From NCBI GenBank assembly GCA_021234155.1, contig JAJEKV010000071.1, positions 60,001 through 124,000 on the forward strand: a stretch of 64,000 nt of DNA, written 5' to 3'. This document shows, one piece after another, positions 1 to 12,504 of the stretch (positions are counted from its first letter, which is position 1; each line of letters starts with the position of its first letter). Below the pieces are notes generated by a model that ran no database searches, was not told the DNA's origin, and saw only the letters and a list, made by a program, of their open reading frames with translations. The DNA comes from Isoetes taiwanensis. Taxonomy: Eukaryota; Streptophyta; Lycopodiopsida; Isoetales; Isoetaceae. The translations under genes and the position numbers were made by a program.

Positions 1-588
1 TAACAATCCATCCTTTTGAGTAAGAACCGTAATTGAATATAAAGAGAACTTGTTTGTACAATCAAGGGTTAGTTTCTATGATTGATTTACAAAGAGAACA
101 GAGAGACTCGGACACAACCAAGTGTTAACTAGAATTCACATAGCCACCTACCCATTCGGCCGGAATTTCCATGGGGCCTCCATCTTTTGGGAGTCATCGA
201 GAATTCAGTTTGTTACTTCCACAGAACGATCGCTATGGTGATCTTCTAGCAAGTGTCCGATGGATGCCTCGCCGGGCCTTCCTTGGTCGATCTTGAGGAG
301 TCAATCCGAGGGGATAGGGGTCAAGTTGGCATCCAAACTTGGCAATCCCCATGCTGCCCAATCGACGGGTGTGTGGCCTTCCCCAAATGGTAATTAGCCT
401 AATTTCTAGGTTATAGGTTATTATTATTAATGTGTTAAATTAGCATAGCTAATTTAATCCTTTTAAGGTAACCCCTAGGTTGCAAATTAAGTTCCCATAC
501 CCCCATGGTAGCGCACCTTTAGGGAGTGACGTGCTTGTATTTGTCGTGTCCCGTATAGTAGACCGTGATAAATACGTGGAACGCCACA
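1..588 (-). repeat. 3' LTR of chromovirus copy 1 (partial)
   Basis: The sequence matches the inner-to-outer part of the LTRs at 13498-14096 and 25273-25868 almost throughout. It ends in GCCACA next to a polypyrimidine stretch, as an LTR should. The outer part lies before the window. Confidence 0.85.
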
Positions 589-601
589 TTCTCCCCTCCT
601 T
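589..601 (-). other. Polypurine tract of copy 1
   Basis: On the minus strand this reads AAGGAGGGGAGAA and abuts the 3' LTR. Polypurine tracts prime plus-strand DNA synthesis in LTR elements. The same site in copy 2 is 14097-14109. Confidence 0.7.
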
Positions 602-1285
602 AAAATTAATGTCGCCCCTCAAAAGATTGGGGTTAGCTAATTGAATACATATACGTAAAGCTAATCGAATTAGAAAATGAAGTTAAGAATATAACATTAA
701 TACGTTGAGATTATAGTAATTCGGACAAGAATACATTGAAGTTAAAATATCAAAGTACAAGCACCAAGGTGCCCGATACAAACTTATGATGAAGGGAGTT
801 TAGGACCGAGGTCCCATTTTAAAACATTCCGACAAAAAATCACACATGTAGACAAAACCAATACGGAAAAGTTGGGTCATCAAGCAACCCTCTATACAAG
901 GCGGTGGCGACTTGTTCACGGCTCGCACACAACCATATACGTGAGGTTAATAATATGATTAAGTTGTGGTTGAAGGGACCACCCTACAAAATAAAAAAAA
1001 AAAAATATCTAGAAGGGAATCTATCATGTGTACGGCTTGCAATTCATTGTGGCATGAGGAATAGTGGAGTTCCCTCAGATAGCCTTAATGAACGCAATCT
1101 ATTTACTAGATGCCTTCCCTAGTAATTCGCGGTCATGTCAACATCAACAATACACCACGCCCTAGAGAAACGAAGGTGATCTCATCATCGGTTATTATTA
1201 TCATATATGCGATCGTCTACCCTAAAACATGATTCTCGGTCAATCAAGCCTTCGCTTATGTAGGAGCGGGGTTGATAGCATCGTT
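602..1285. other. Non-coding 3' region of copy 1
   Basis: This AT-rich stretch lies between the chromodomain and the polypurine tract and is conserved with 14110-14785 of copy 2. I see no coding signal in it. Confidence 0.6.
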
Positions 1286-2520
1286 GATGGTGACCTTGAG
1301 ATTCCCGCAGATGAAGTCCGGATAGTGCTTCTCAAGGTCTATCTTCATCACCTAGGTAGCATCTTCAACGGGTAAGTGCTTCCACTTGACCAAGTATTGC
1401 AACATTTGAGTCCTTTCCCGGTACGCTTAGGTGCTCGTCCAAGAAGAGCTTGAGGGCACTATCTCCAAATGCTCTCGGGTCATTTCTAGGAGGGTAGGGG
1501 TATCCAAACCTCCTCCGGATCGGGGGTGTGTTGTTTTGGAAGACTCGCGTGAAAGACCTTGTGGATTTTCGCCGGGTGGCAAGTCCAAGCGATATGCTGT
1601 TCTCATACGTTCATGAAATCCTGAACGGCCCAGATTTATCGGGTGCCAACTTCTTTACATTACCAATTTTAAGCTTTGGCTTGTTTTACTTTTTGATCTT
1701 AAGCCAAACTGATTACGCATTGCCCGGAAGAGTCGTGGGGTTCGCTTATCCGCTAGACTCTTGACATTGCTGCGTCGGCGGCCAATAAGTAACTCCGAAC
1801 TTCTTCCACCAAGGCGCATTTCTAGAAGGAGTTGTTGCGAGACCTCCACTTTAGAAACAGGATTATTAATGGTGCGGAGTAAGACATTGATAGCCATAAT
1901 TTATCATGAAGGGAGACATTCTAGAAGACTCCTCCTTTTGCATCTTTGTTGTAGGCGAATTCTACCGGGCAAATATAATCCGCCCATTGTGACCGTTTAC
2001 TCCATACATAGCTTTTAGCATATCTTCGATAATACGATTGACACGCGTTGCGTTGGACCATATCGCCCGAGGATGGTGGTCGCACTCATGGCAAGCTTTG
2101 GTCGGATGGTGGCGAAGAAATCCTTCCGAGAATGCACGACAAACTTAGGATCCCCTATCCCATACAATTACTCCTCGCATCCGGAGTGCAACCTCGAAAT
2201 TTCCTTTGCAAAGAGCAAGGGATTTTCGAGCATGTCGATGGGTGCGACATGGCGGGAAGTGAGCCATCTTTGATAGTTTGTCGACCCACGACCATTAAGG
2301 CATCATACCCATTAGAGATGCATTGGAAGCCCCACAATGAAACCATGGTTATGACTTCCCACTTGGCGTTGGGCACATCCAAAGGTTGCAACTCCCGGGA
2401 ACTCTTAATTGCTCGGCCTTGGTTTGTCGACAACCCGCGACCTTGTTTGATGTACCTAGCAATATCCTTCTTCATGGAAGGCCAAAAATATTTGAGCGGA
2501 TCTTAAAGTAAGTTTTTCAT
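1286..2520 (-). pseudogene. Integrase plus chromodomain, copy 1 (broken)
   Basis: Read on the minus strand, this begins with an HHCC-side fragment (MKKDIARYIKQ) near 2475. It continues through the integrase core, with a recognisable stretch around 2155-2475 matching copy 2 (WEVITM, GYDALMVV). It ends in a chromodomain near 1290-1480, where the pattern YLVKWKHLPVEDAT and DLEKHYPDFM is visible in copy 2. Chromodomains on Ty3 integrases tether the element to chromatin marks and define chromoviruses. Many small indels break the frame. Confidence 0.7.
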
Positions 2521-2799
2521 AAAACCCGCATGTCTGCTATAGGGCTGTTATGTGTCGTGGAGAATCACTTCGCTACCACCAAGTCATTTGGAACACACAA
2601 CTTATCTTTTTGTAATATAATAAATTGCCCTCCCTTCTTATGAGCGGAATGCTTCATCGTTCTCATCAAGACGGGCTTCCCTTACCCAAACTTTCCCAAA
2701 TATTACATGCGGATCGTGGCCAAGGTCTTGTTCTATTTGCTTCCCAAACATTTGGTGAGTGTGGAAATAGCATTACAATGGGTGCGGGTTATGAAGGGA

Positions 2800-3690
2800 T
2801 AGCGTGATAAAGCATCCTAACCATTTGTGCTTCCACGGTTTATATACAATCAAGTCATATTCCTCGAGGAATTCCATCCATCTGCTACCGGTAGATTGAT
2901 TTAATTTGGGTGGATAAATAGCGGAGACTCGATGATCCCCAGATCCGGTGAAATCTTCTACCAAGAAGGTAGTGTCTCCAAATACTGAGAGCACGAACAA
3001 CCGCCAGCAATTCGGTCATGGGTAGGATATCGCTGCTCTGCATCGTTCATCTTCTTGGAATCGTAAGCAACAACTCTCCCCTCCTGCGGGTAAAAGCATG
3101 TTAGGGGTGTACCACTTTTGAACCCTGCAAAAGTACATACACTAGGTACTTCAGAATGGGTACTTTCTCATTTTTCTTTTCATTAAAACTAATACAAAAT
3201 CCAAAATAAAAGCCGTATGACATGGTAATATTCAAAGTTAAGATAAAGATAATGCTATCGGAGACCAATATATATAAAAAGTTCTAAAACATACCTTATA
3301 TTGAAATATTATACGTGTACCCAAAGACCAAATTCCGCTACCTTTTAGGTACCTTTTATAATTAAATAATACTTTTAAGGGACACCCTAACATGCTTTTT
3401 TACCCCCTCGCATTAGAACTCCACCAAGATATCTTCTCACTAGCCTATGGTTACCGATTTATCCTTTCTTTGTGATCAGGCAAGGTAAGGACCGGTGATG
3501 TTAAGGCATCCTTGAAGCTCGGAAGCCGATTGGACTTTTTGTTTTCCAATGTTCCATCCAATCCTTTACTTTCTCATGCCTTGTGAGATTAGTAAGAGGT
3601 AGGCAATTGTTGCAAACCTTAACAAATTTCCGATAATATCCCGCGAGTCCCAAGAAACTCCCAGACCTCTCAAACATTAATGGAATGGGC
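2800..3690 (-). pseudogene. RNase H domain, copy 1, split by a MITE
   Basis: To the right of the MITE, 3403-3690 encodes the end of RT and the start of RNase H, ending in a GGVLM-like motif just before the MITE. To the left, 2800-3090 resumes with EGRVVAYDSKKMNDAEQRYP, a typical Ty3 RNase H core, then WRHYLLG-like and WMEFLEEYDL sequence. The MITE (3091-3402) therefore sits inside the RNase H coding region. Frameshifts are also present. Confidence 0.7.
3091..3402. mobile_element. MITE (Stowaway-like) inside RNase H, copy 1
   Basis: This AT-rich 312-bp block has terminal inverted repeats. The left end reads TAAAAGCATGTTAGGGGTGT, and the right end reads ACACCCTAACATGCTTTTTTA, which is its complement with two extra T. 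Both ends are bounded by TA, which fits a TA target duplication. It has no coding capacity. The same element sits at the same point in copy 2 (from 16559), where its right end is degraded. Confidence 0.75.
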
Positions 3691-3697
3691 CAATCCT

Positions 3698-4430
3698 TTA
3701 TCGCTTTCTATCTTTTGGTCTCAGAAAATTCTTTCGGGCACGAGATAATATGCCCCAAATAGTCTTACCTCGAGTGGCTAACTTTGCATTTAGAGAACTT
3801 GGCAAAGAGTCGACATATCTTAGCTTTTGCAAAGCTAATCGAAGATGTTGTTCATGTTGCCGCAAGGTTTTACTATAGATGAGAATGTCATCAAAAAAAA
3901 ACAAAGTTATCCAAGTATTGGCGGAAGATGTCATTCATCAACCGCATAAACGCTAGTAGGGCGCGGTCAATCCAAAAGGCATGATGTTGAATTCATAATG
4001 CCCATATCCTGGTAAAGCGTGACTTATGGATGTCCTTCTTCCTCTAATCTTATTGATGGTACCCTGAGCTTAAATCAATCTTTTGAGAAATATTTTGCCC
4101 TTGTAATCGTCCATAAGATCATCCGCCTTAGGCAAAGAGATAGGCGATTCTTGATGCGGTATGCTTATTGAGTTGTATAATCAATACACATCCTTATGAG
4201 CTATCTTTCTTCTTGACAAAAAATAGAAGCCCCAAATGGTGAAACATCAAATAATAAAACCCCAAATTCAAGAATCCTTGTAGTCGCTCCTAAGTCTCCT
4301 TAACTCCCGGGAGGACTCCATTCTCGCAGACGGGTTCGCCTGGTAGGCTTAGTACCTGGTCTCAAGAGTTATCTCACATTCCACCCCTCCGGGAAGGAGG
4401 AAGCTTGTGGATCTCATCTCGAAAAAGATC
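3698..4430 (-). pseudogene. Reverse transcriptase, copy 1 (broken)
   Basis: The minus strand carries pieces of a Ty3 [21 protein letters not shown] (3698-3934) is the catalytic-motif region, and upstream pieces match the copy 2 segment [18 protein letters not shown]. Several frameshifts and a duplicated A run at 3893-3902 break it. Confidence 0.75.
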
Positions 4431-4990
4431 GCTAAAATTCAAGAAGGGTAGCAATGTCCATGGTAAGGCGCCGACATTTGTCATTGCTTTTGGAGTCCCA
4501 CCCAATGGAAGTGTTTAATGAGGCAAGGAGTCTATTCCTCATGTATAGCTTTTTCCTAGTCACTTTTATTGACATTGACCGCATGTATGAAAGTGTAATG
4601 AATCACCTTTATCGCCACATGGCTCCATTAGCCGCGCGAAGGTGACCTCCGCTTTCGCGCCATGTGGGCCCGGCAGACGCTTAAAACTCCATTCCCACAA
4701 TAAGATCATATTTGCCAATGTCCACACCGCACCCAAGGCAACCGTGCACCCGGCAACCGAGATTTTAAGGTTAATACTCTACGCTATGAGTGTGTCTCGA
4801 TTACCGCAAGCTAATGTGAGATGGCGCAGTTCGGATTCAACGCTTCCACCCGGCAGCATTCGCCATTCTAGGAGAAGCAAAAATTATGCGACTACCCTGT
4901 CCATCAAAATTATGAAGGGCTTACCGCCTACTTGGCCTATTGTAGCCACCGGCTGACTTCGACTTTCAACATGCCCGCTTTATACGGCAG
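4431..4990 (-). pseudogene. Protease and linker, copy 1 (broken)
   Basis: This aligns to 17800-18440 of copy 2, where the aspartic protease signature (IILMDTG) and the downstream YDLIVGMEFL motif are clear. In copy 1 the frame is lost, though the DNA is similar, for example around 4690-4720 and 4880-4920. Confidence 0.55.
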
Positions 4991-6243
4991 AATATGAGAC
5001 GTGACCATGAATGTACTCGGAGCCCGCCTCCGCAAAGAAGATTGGACTCCAAATCCTCCCCAATCCAGTCTACCATGGCCGCTGAGCAACAAGGTGACGA
5101 CGGACACTCGGATGAAATGTCCAGCCTCATGCACCTAGCATGCCTTATTCTGCCGAGCTGTTCTCCGGGCCTCCTTAGGATGGGACCGTAGCCCTCAACT
5201 TCTTACCCGCATTGTTCGCTTATTCGGGCGTATAAAGGCTACACTTTCTTCTCCTCAAGGCGGCCATAAGAATTGTGTCGAGAGGGCCCCTTTAATTTGG
5301 CTTAACCTGGGTTTTGTAAGGTGGACGGCCACGCAGTAGTGAGCAGTCGCGATACCGCTCCTCGCTGTCTTCCCTCAAGGCTTAATGCCTTAGCTTCCGT
5401 CAAGTACTCGACTCTCACGGTCTTGACCATTCGCTTAATGGATGGGGCCAACCTTCTAATGTAGCCCCTACCGCTTTTTCATTCTTTATTCCGGGTAATC
5501 GCACAACCTCAAACGCATGAATTGGCCAAGGTAGGCCTCAATGACATGCCTTCGCTCCAACCTGTAGAAGGTCTGAATCTGTTGGCATTTGTGCGCCTGA
5601 GGCACGAACGCGATGAAAAAGTTTTTAGCAAACTTCCGGAACTTGCATCTGCCCCTAATCCGTGTGTTTTGGGGGGCGTAACCTTCCACCAAAATACGTC
5701 TGCCCTGTTCTGGTGGCACTTTCCCAGATATTTTCTCCGCCATTCATAGGACTTCAATTCCTTCATTTCGCCCAACCAAGATTCCAGATTCAAGCCTCCT
5801 CCCGATTTCCATCAAACCGGAGCCAACTTTTCTGGCTCTTCCACATACTAGTGATAGTCGGGGACAACGGTTTTTCGGTATTCCTCATCCTTACGCTTTG
5901 AATGGTCACCGTTCGATAGCGAGGACCTCAAGAACCCAAGTGGTTGAATGAGGAAGCGGCGCTTATCCTTAGAGGAACTTGGATGACGCTTAGCATGAGT
6001 CCTTCTCCTGCATGTGCATGTATTAGCCTGGAGGAGGTGAGTCAGCAGTGTGGGATCAATGGTCGCGGAGGTAATTCGGTCCGCCCTCCCCGAGTATGTG
6101 GCGTTGGAATGGTATGCAACACATAAGCCCAGAACTCGCCGAAAGGTTTCTTTCATTAGCATCAATTCCTCGCTCGTAAGTGATTCACCGCATGCTGGAG
6201 GGTGTTTGCCAAGCGGCGCATATAACTGGCCTATAGGAATCAT
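4991..6243 (-). pseudogene. Gag, copy 1 (broken)
   Basis: Minus-strand pieces at 5486-5793 carry W-rich retrotransposon-gag sequence (WLGEMKELKSYEW) and an AHKCQQIQTFYRLE segment. The putative N-terminus is near 6243 (MIPIGQLYAPLGKHPPACG), matching MIPIDGVRNAAWQTP in copy 2. No zinc knuckle can be read because of frameshifts. Confidence 0.6.
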
Positions 6244-7185
6244 TCATGAATATATAAGCGTATTCACATTACGTACAATCCTTTTAAGTTAATCGAAACA
6301 AAAGTATACAAACAAGACAATATTTGTATTTCATTCAAGTTGATTATAACAACGGGTTGATTGATACATGGATTGGAGACAAAAGTAGGTATGATACAAT
6401 GGGAACTTTCAAAGTTCTACTTGTCACAAACAGAACAAATAAATAACGAAAAACACAACCAAGAGACCAAGCCTAGGGTTACTGGCGGGGTACGCCGTGA
6501 TCGCCAAGTAGTGGGTACTCTCCCCGCATCTCCCGGGACGAAGTTTATATACGCGCCTGTGCTTGGACAATGATTGCTTGTACTCCCATGTTGGGCTGAT
6601 AATCGAAGGTTAAAGAGCTTTCAGATCGCAGATAAAAGAGTTGCCAAAGATGGTCACATGCCCTCGAAGGCTTCAGTGCCCCGGGTCATATTCCAATAGT
6701 CCTGTGTACTATTGGGGTCATCTTCAGATCCTCGAAAAGCTCGATCCCCGAGATGTTAACTATTCTAGCCCTTTGTCGTGGTCGAGTTCCCCTTGGTGGC
6801 TGTGGCTCGCTTCATAGCCTCCCACTCGATATTCACCATATCGCCATAGTCCCCGTCTCATGCCCGGATCGCCCCTCCTAACTATATTCGGTGATTCTTC
6901 CTCATTCCCAAATGTTTTCCTCGCGAACATGGTTGGAATAAATAGAGAACATTTTGTAATTCCATTATATTCTAAAGTTTTAATACTTTTTGAAGAGATG
7001 TCATAAAGAAAAACACAACACCAATAATACCTCAAGAGAACTTTGTATTTTTAAAATAAGGTACATCATTTGTCAATATGGTCCATTCAATTGCCAACCG
7101 AAAATCCTGCAATACAATATATAGATATATAAAAAAACTAGCAAAACATATATATATATACATTTTTTTCATAGCAAATTATATA
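6244..7185. other. Leader between 5' blocks and gag, copy 1
   Basis: This AT-rich sequence is conserved with 19707-20655 of copy 2, including AT dinucleotide runs near 7150. I see no convincing coding frame. Confidence 0.5.
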
Positions 7186-7189
7186 GGAA

Positions 7190-8587
7190 CTAGGCCCCGC
7201 CTCCCCGATCCTTAACCCAGGGAGGTGGTGGAGGTCGGTGTCGCAGCCAGAGTAACCCCTGTGGTCTACCGTGGCACCGCACTGCATGCAACCTCTGGTG
7301 GATAGGCAACGGCCAATGGGGCTGCCGAGAGGAGCTTCATGCCCATCCATGCAATGTCCCCACCCAAGGCCGCCAGTAAGATCCCGTCAGACGAAAGCAC
7401 ATACGTGAACGCATTTATAGGGAAGCTTCTTTGGCCGGGCCAGTTGTAGAGAGTGCAACTGAGGCCCACCATGAAGCTTCCGCCGCGCTTGGGATCTCAA
7501 TCTATGAAGAGGACTTTGGGTTATTTTGAAGGCTCTACAAAAGAAACTGGGTAAGATGGTTACCCCAAAGACTTTCCCTTTTGCGAGTCCTCGGGATGCC
7601 GCCACTTTTATATCCAGTCCATGGGGACTCTTCCTCCCAGCCTCCTCATGGCCCTCCTTCAGGCGCAGGGTTATGGTATAAATCTTCACCCTATCATTCG
7701 AGTCTGAGGGGAACTTCCACCATATTATTAATGTTTAGGACGGAGGTCCCATACCGCGAAGGCATTCGGGTGCGTGCTGCTAAAGCCGGTTCTCGCATCA
7801 CCTAAGTCACGGTGACGAGTAGAGTCTCCGGCCGCTTCTAGAGTCTCCCCGACGAACTCAAGGAGTCAGTACCTCCTGAGGAAGCTCTAGGAAGTGAAGT
7901 CGGCGAAATCATCTATAGCGAATACCCGCAAGCTCATAAAGTACATGGTCTTTGGCGCTTTCATGCTCAAATCCCTACCACGTGATAATGCCGCCCGCAT
8001 ATCATCCAAGAGAAGGTATTCTCGCCCCGTGATAAATAATCGAAGGTCACGCCTAACCCCCGACAAGCTCTTATATAGCCACGGCGCGGTAGTAGCTCCT
8101 CCGCTAGTTTCTTTTCCAACGCAAAGTCGCCCATTCTATATGCTTCGCTATCCCCCTCCTGAGGATTCTCGCAGCTTGCCCTTCTCTCACGGAAGGTTTC
8201 ATCCTCAACGATTGGTCCATGAGGATGTTAGAGCTTAAAAGTGAAGCCTCCAGATATCGCCGGCCCCTCGAGGCCGACCACCTGTAGGGTGTTTACCCCA
8301 TCTGGAAGTTTCCCTTCGTGACATCATAAGCATGTGTGTGTCGCCTAGCATCCGGCCAACTATCTCCCGCCCAAATACAAGTGCGGGGAGGATCCCCGTG
8401 AGGGAATACATGAGGAAGCATTTCCTCCATGTAAAAGTCAAGGAATCCGGTGTAGTCCCATGTCGCTGCATGTTGGCAAGGAGATCTATGCGTTGGCATA
8501 GCAAAGGTCGCAGAAGGTCGAAGGAACCTCGTGGATCCCATTTCTCTCCATCAAGGTACCAGGCAAAGAAGGTCGGCGGCAGCCATG
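7190..8587 (-). pseudogene. Unknown sense ORF block B upstream of gag, copy 1
   Basis: The same strand as gag-pol holds a run of coding-like fragments. It starts near 8587 with Met-Ala-Ala-Ala and includes LCQRIDLLANMQRHGTTPDS (8235-8504) and AFTYVLSSDGILLAALGGD (7266-7472). Copy 2 has the same block at 20655-22082 with frame breaks in different places, so one long ORF of roughly 450 codons is inferred for the ancestor. I do not recognise a family. It lies outside the standard gag-pol set. Confidence 0.45.
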
Positions 8588-8599
8588 GCGCTTAGAAGG

Positions 8600-8830
8600 G
8601 GAGGAGAGAGAAAGAAGCTGCTTAAAATAACCTTACAAAGCCCCTTTTAAACCCTCTTATTAAAGCCGACACAAGATTTTATTTTAAATTTAACAAAAAA
8701 AAACATTAAACTTTTTAATTCAAAATAAAAGCCTCTTTATTAATTATCACAAAAATATGTACAAATGCGTGATCCGCAGGTAGGCTGCATATTCCTCGCA
8801 TCCCGCCTGCCAGGGCTAAATCCTTAGGGC
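8600..8830. other. AT-rich spacer between 5' blocks A and B, copy 1
   Basis: This is a short AT-rich stretch conserved with 22100-22320 of copy 2. It may separate two transcription or translation units, but I see no specific signal. Confidence 0.4.
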
Positions 8831-8831
8831 A

Positions 8832-9560
8832 TTATGGTGACCTTTTTATGGATAAAGGTTGGCATCTAAAAGTGCTACTAAGTAGGGTTTTTGACTTGAG
8901 CCAAAATTGCAAAGGTCCGAAACGGAGATCCGCCTTTAAATTACCGTGGCGTCTCCACCAAAGGCAATTTCCCCGGGATCGAAGGTCCGGGTGGATCTCT
9001 GAATGGCGGATCTCCGCCAATCGCCACTCGGCACCGGCGGAACCGATGCGAGGCTTCCGCCGCGGGGTTCGTGCCCCGTAATGATGTTGGCACCGCTTTA
9101 GCCTCAAAGAACCCACGAGTTATCCACTTTCACACCGGCCGGAAGTTGGTCTTCTTCCCAAAAGCCCCGGACACAGTCCTTAACTTATCCTCCTTGTATT
9201 ACTCTGGTAACTCCCTTCCTCCTCCTGGAAGCATCCACCCACGGATGCATCGGCGGTTCGAGCCACTCCCAGATGCAGGTTCTCCTCCCCTGTTATCCCG
9301 CCGATCTTCCGCCCCGCCATCTTGTGCCTAACTTCTCCCATGCTTCTCCTAGGTCTTCTTGGATCTGAGCAAAAGTCGGGTCATGATCGCGATTGTCTGT
9401 AGGACCGCTAGGGTCACAGCACTCCATATCTATCTAATAGTTGTCGATAGCTTCCTATGCTAATGCTCCGGGGATTTCTCCCCTGCATAAAGTCAAGAAC
9501 CCCTCATGCCGGTATAGGGGAACTCTAATGGTTTCAGCTTATCAATGACTCAAGTAAAGC
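8832..9560 (-). pseudogene. Unknown sense ORF block A, copy 1 (truncated)
   Basis: This corresponds to 22470-23085 of copy 2 (the coiled-coil-like half of block A). The N-terminal half and everything up to the 5' LTR start are missing here. Frames are broken. Confidence 0.4.
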
Positions 9561-9569
9561 CGGCCCCGA

Positions 9570-11101
9570 GGTATCACCGGTGATTCTACCCCGAAGTCAG
9601 CCGCGGGGCCGCCTATAATAAGATCTTCAAGGAAGGACACAGAGGGGTCATTCCGCCCACGCCTTCAATGGGTTTCACTACCGCTGAAGCATGAATACAA
9701 GGGTTAGCACACAAAGATAAATCACATATATAAATAACCACCACGGCAGTATATCCATCCAAATACCAACGGCAAATAACATGCATCTAAACCTAAGAAA
9801 ACACCCCAAACCCTCAAAGGTTCTACCTGCTCAGACTCCGCGAGGATCAATCGACGGTTGGGCCTTCGCGAGATCGCATCGTAGTCTTGGCATGGCATTG
9901 GTCAAAGATAGAACATCGGCTAGGTTGTCCACTCCATCCTCTCCTGCGGCACATCATCTCCTTGCGCATGGGTCAATCCCACGCTATATGGTTTCGCTTA
10001 TAGCCTTCCGAGATCGTAGGCTCGAGGCATCACCGGCTGGAGCCTACTCTGTGGTTCATGAAGCCCTGTCCGATGAGGCGTGTCGTGGAAGCTGCCCCTT
10101 CCGTAATCACAAGGTTCCATGGGTGAGCTAGAGAATACACGCATCACGCACTTCAGATCCGCACTCACTTATCACCCTAAGCTCACTAAAGTGCAAGCAG
10201 CCCCCATACGTCACACTCTACACTCCGTGGAGTGCTGCACTCCATACCCGCCTCCCCACGCGGGACCGGCCATCGTGCCTAGCTCACCAGAGGAGTCTCG
10301 TGAGCCTTTATGTTCGCAAGACCCCACCTCCACTTCACCACTGTGTCTTTGTCTCGTGCTAAGCCACCATAGCATCTATGACCCGGTGGCTCTTGTACAC
10401 AGCCGCATTTAACTGACAATATAGGCTCTATCTAGAGCACTACAATACTGTCAGAGGTCTCTTCTAATTCCCCATTTCCAGAGTAATACTAGTTAAAAGA
10501 ACCATCAATCCATCCCACAGCAAAACCAGAATCGTAATATAAAGAGAACTTACCTTTACAATCCCCAAGGGTTAGTTCCTATGAGTAAAAACACGTAGAG
10601 AACAACACCAACAACTCATAAACAGGTGCCCAACAGGGAAGCTATATCCTAGAACCGCCACCACTAGCACCCACCTGTTTCTCGGGCTGGACCCGTGTCA
10701 TTGGAGATTTCCACCTCTTGGTCTGTGGTGTTCAACAGACGTAAGGGGGTGGCCCAACAAGCCAAGGTGGCCACCGGGTCACAAGGGTGGCCCAACAAGC
10801 CAAGGTGAGTTGTGGCCGGTATGGGGTGGTGATCCACTCCATTGGATCCCATTAGCATTACCATGCTAGCCAATCGAGGGTGGCCACGCGCTTTTCCCAA
10901 ACCATAATTAACTTAATTATGGCTTCTTTTAAATATTAGTTCCTTAGTTATAGGTTATTATCTCTTAATACCAAATTAGCATAGCTAATTTAATCCCTTT
11001 AAGTCAACCCCTAGGTTCTATACCCCATGGTATGATTTATCTAACTCTATGATGTGCCAAGTATTTATACTTATACCGTGATAAATACTTGGAACGCCAC
11101 A
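9570..11101 (-). repeat. Divergent, 5'-trimmed LTR at the right end of copy 1
   Basis: From about 9625 the sequence follows the LTRs of copy 2 (the GGACAC...GGGGTCATT region, the GAATACAAGGGTTAG motif, the CTAATTTAATCC block), and it ends in GCCACA at 11101. The middle part (about 10560-10900) is largely different from the other three LTRs and holds two direct copies of GGGTGGCCCAACAAGCCAAG. The outermost 100 or so bases of the LTR appear to be missing at the internal junction. Confidence 0.65.
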
Positions 11102-11768
11102 AGAATCCAGGGAATCGATCACGATCCCATATGCTATAATGCCGGTATAGGGAATGTTTCAATTTGAACTTGGAAGGATTATACCGTGCAATCAATTTCT
11201 ATAATAGGTCATGGCACAAGACAAAATCGGCTAAATGGTAACATCGGATGAGGGTGTAGAGGCCGTGGGCAATCGATGGGGCATTGGCGTACATGCACGC
11301 TGAAAAACAAGAGGTCCGGGCCATGCATCTAAAAGGCGCAATGGATAAGCTATGGGCTATTCCAGGAAAAGGATGTTGGAATATCGACACAAATGTTAAC
11401 CATATGATCATATGAGAGCCGTTATATCTAAAGCTGAATATATCTAAGATACAAAGGAGACTTCATTGCCAAGCACAGACAGTATTCAGACAGGTGCGGA
11501 AATTGAAATTCAAGGCAGATGGGCAAAAATCTAAAGGGAAGATCATACAAATAGAAAGCAGAAGCGGACAAAGTTGAAGATGGCCTATGCTCCTAATATA
11601 CACATATTAGACAAAAACTTTGGGATAGGCATTAGACATTTATTCTTTGTTACAATTACCACCAATGGCATTAGGTCCTATATATAAAGGCTGTGGATGC
11701 ACCGCCTTGATGCTAAAATTGTAAAAAGTTGTTCATAAAGCTCCATGGCCTCTCGAGGCCCAAGTGAG

Positions 11769-11930
<162 letters not shown>

Positions 11931-12210
11931 AAAGTGACATGGGGATTTTTTGGTAGCTATTCAAATAATAAGGTTGCAAAAAGACGTGTGGTTACTTTTC
12001 ATTAAACTAATTAGAGATCAAAAAGAATTTTATAGAAGATTGGAAAGCATTTGTGCAAATTTAAATGCAAGAGGAGTTTAAATCAATTAGGTGGTCACCA
12101 TAGTGCTAGCAACCTAATCTTCTTTTTTGGCATGGTGAGAGTCATAAACTAGGTATCTATTTTAAGTGTACAATTTTCTCAGTCATTTGACAAAGAAAAA
12201 GGAAAATTTT

Positions 12211-12336
12211 GATTCAAAGTGCAAAGAAATGAAAATCCATATATCAAGAAAATTACTAAGATTGATAGCCTTGATTCAAAGTGCAAAAAGAAATGAAAAT
12301 CCATATATCGAGAAAATTATAAAGATTGATAGCCTT
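12211..12336. repeat. Two-copy tandem duplication, 62-64 bp
   Basis: The units 12211-12272 and 12273-12336 begin with GATTCAAAGTGCAAA and end with GATTGATAGCCTT. They differ by a few substitutions and a 2-base insertion. Confidence 0.9.
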
Positions 12337-12499
12337 CAGTATGCTATGTTTCCCATATATCGCCAATATTTTGGAATTTGAACAATATTCGATCTTTTGC
12401 CATTAGCATCCTAAGCATAATGGATAGCATCTAACTTCTCTCATGCCTAAAATTTTGATGTATTGGGTCGCCAAGTTAACATGTATATCACAACCAATA

Positions 12500-12504
12500 T
12501 GCAT
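12500..12504. repeat. Target site duplication, left (TGCAT)
   Basis: TGCAT lies directly before the LTR start and is repeated at 25869-25873 directly after the other LTR. Confidence 0.85.

Larger units (their letters stand above)
1..11101 (-). mobile_element. Ty3/gypsy chromovirus, copy 1 (truncated and chimeric)
   Basis: This is an LTR retrotransposon on the minus strand, with its 3' end to the left. The order read on the minus strand is 5' blocks of unknown function, gag, protease, RT, RNase H (split by a MITE), integrase, chromodomain, polypurine tract and 3' LTR. It is colinear with the full-length copy at 12505-25868. The left LTR (1-588) is cut by the window start. On the right, about 1.2-1.3 kb of the sequence seen in copy 2 (23085 to about 24380) is missing, so the primer site and the start of the 5' LTR are gone, and the LTR there (about 9570-11101) is much more diverged. 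All reading frames are broken, so it is not autonomous. The family assignment is firm from the domains; the exact right boundary is approximate. Confidence 0.85.
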
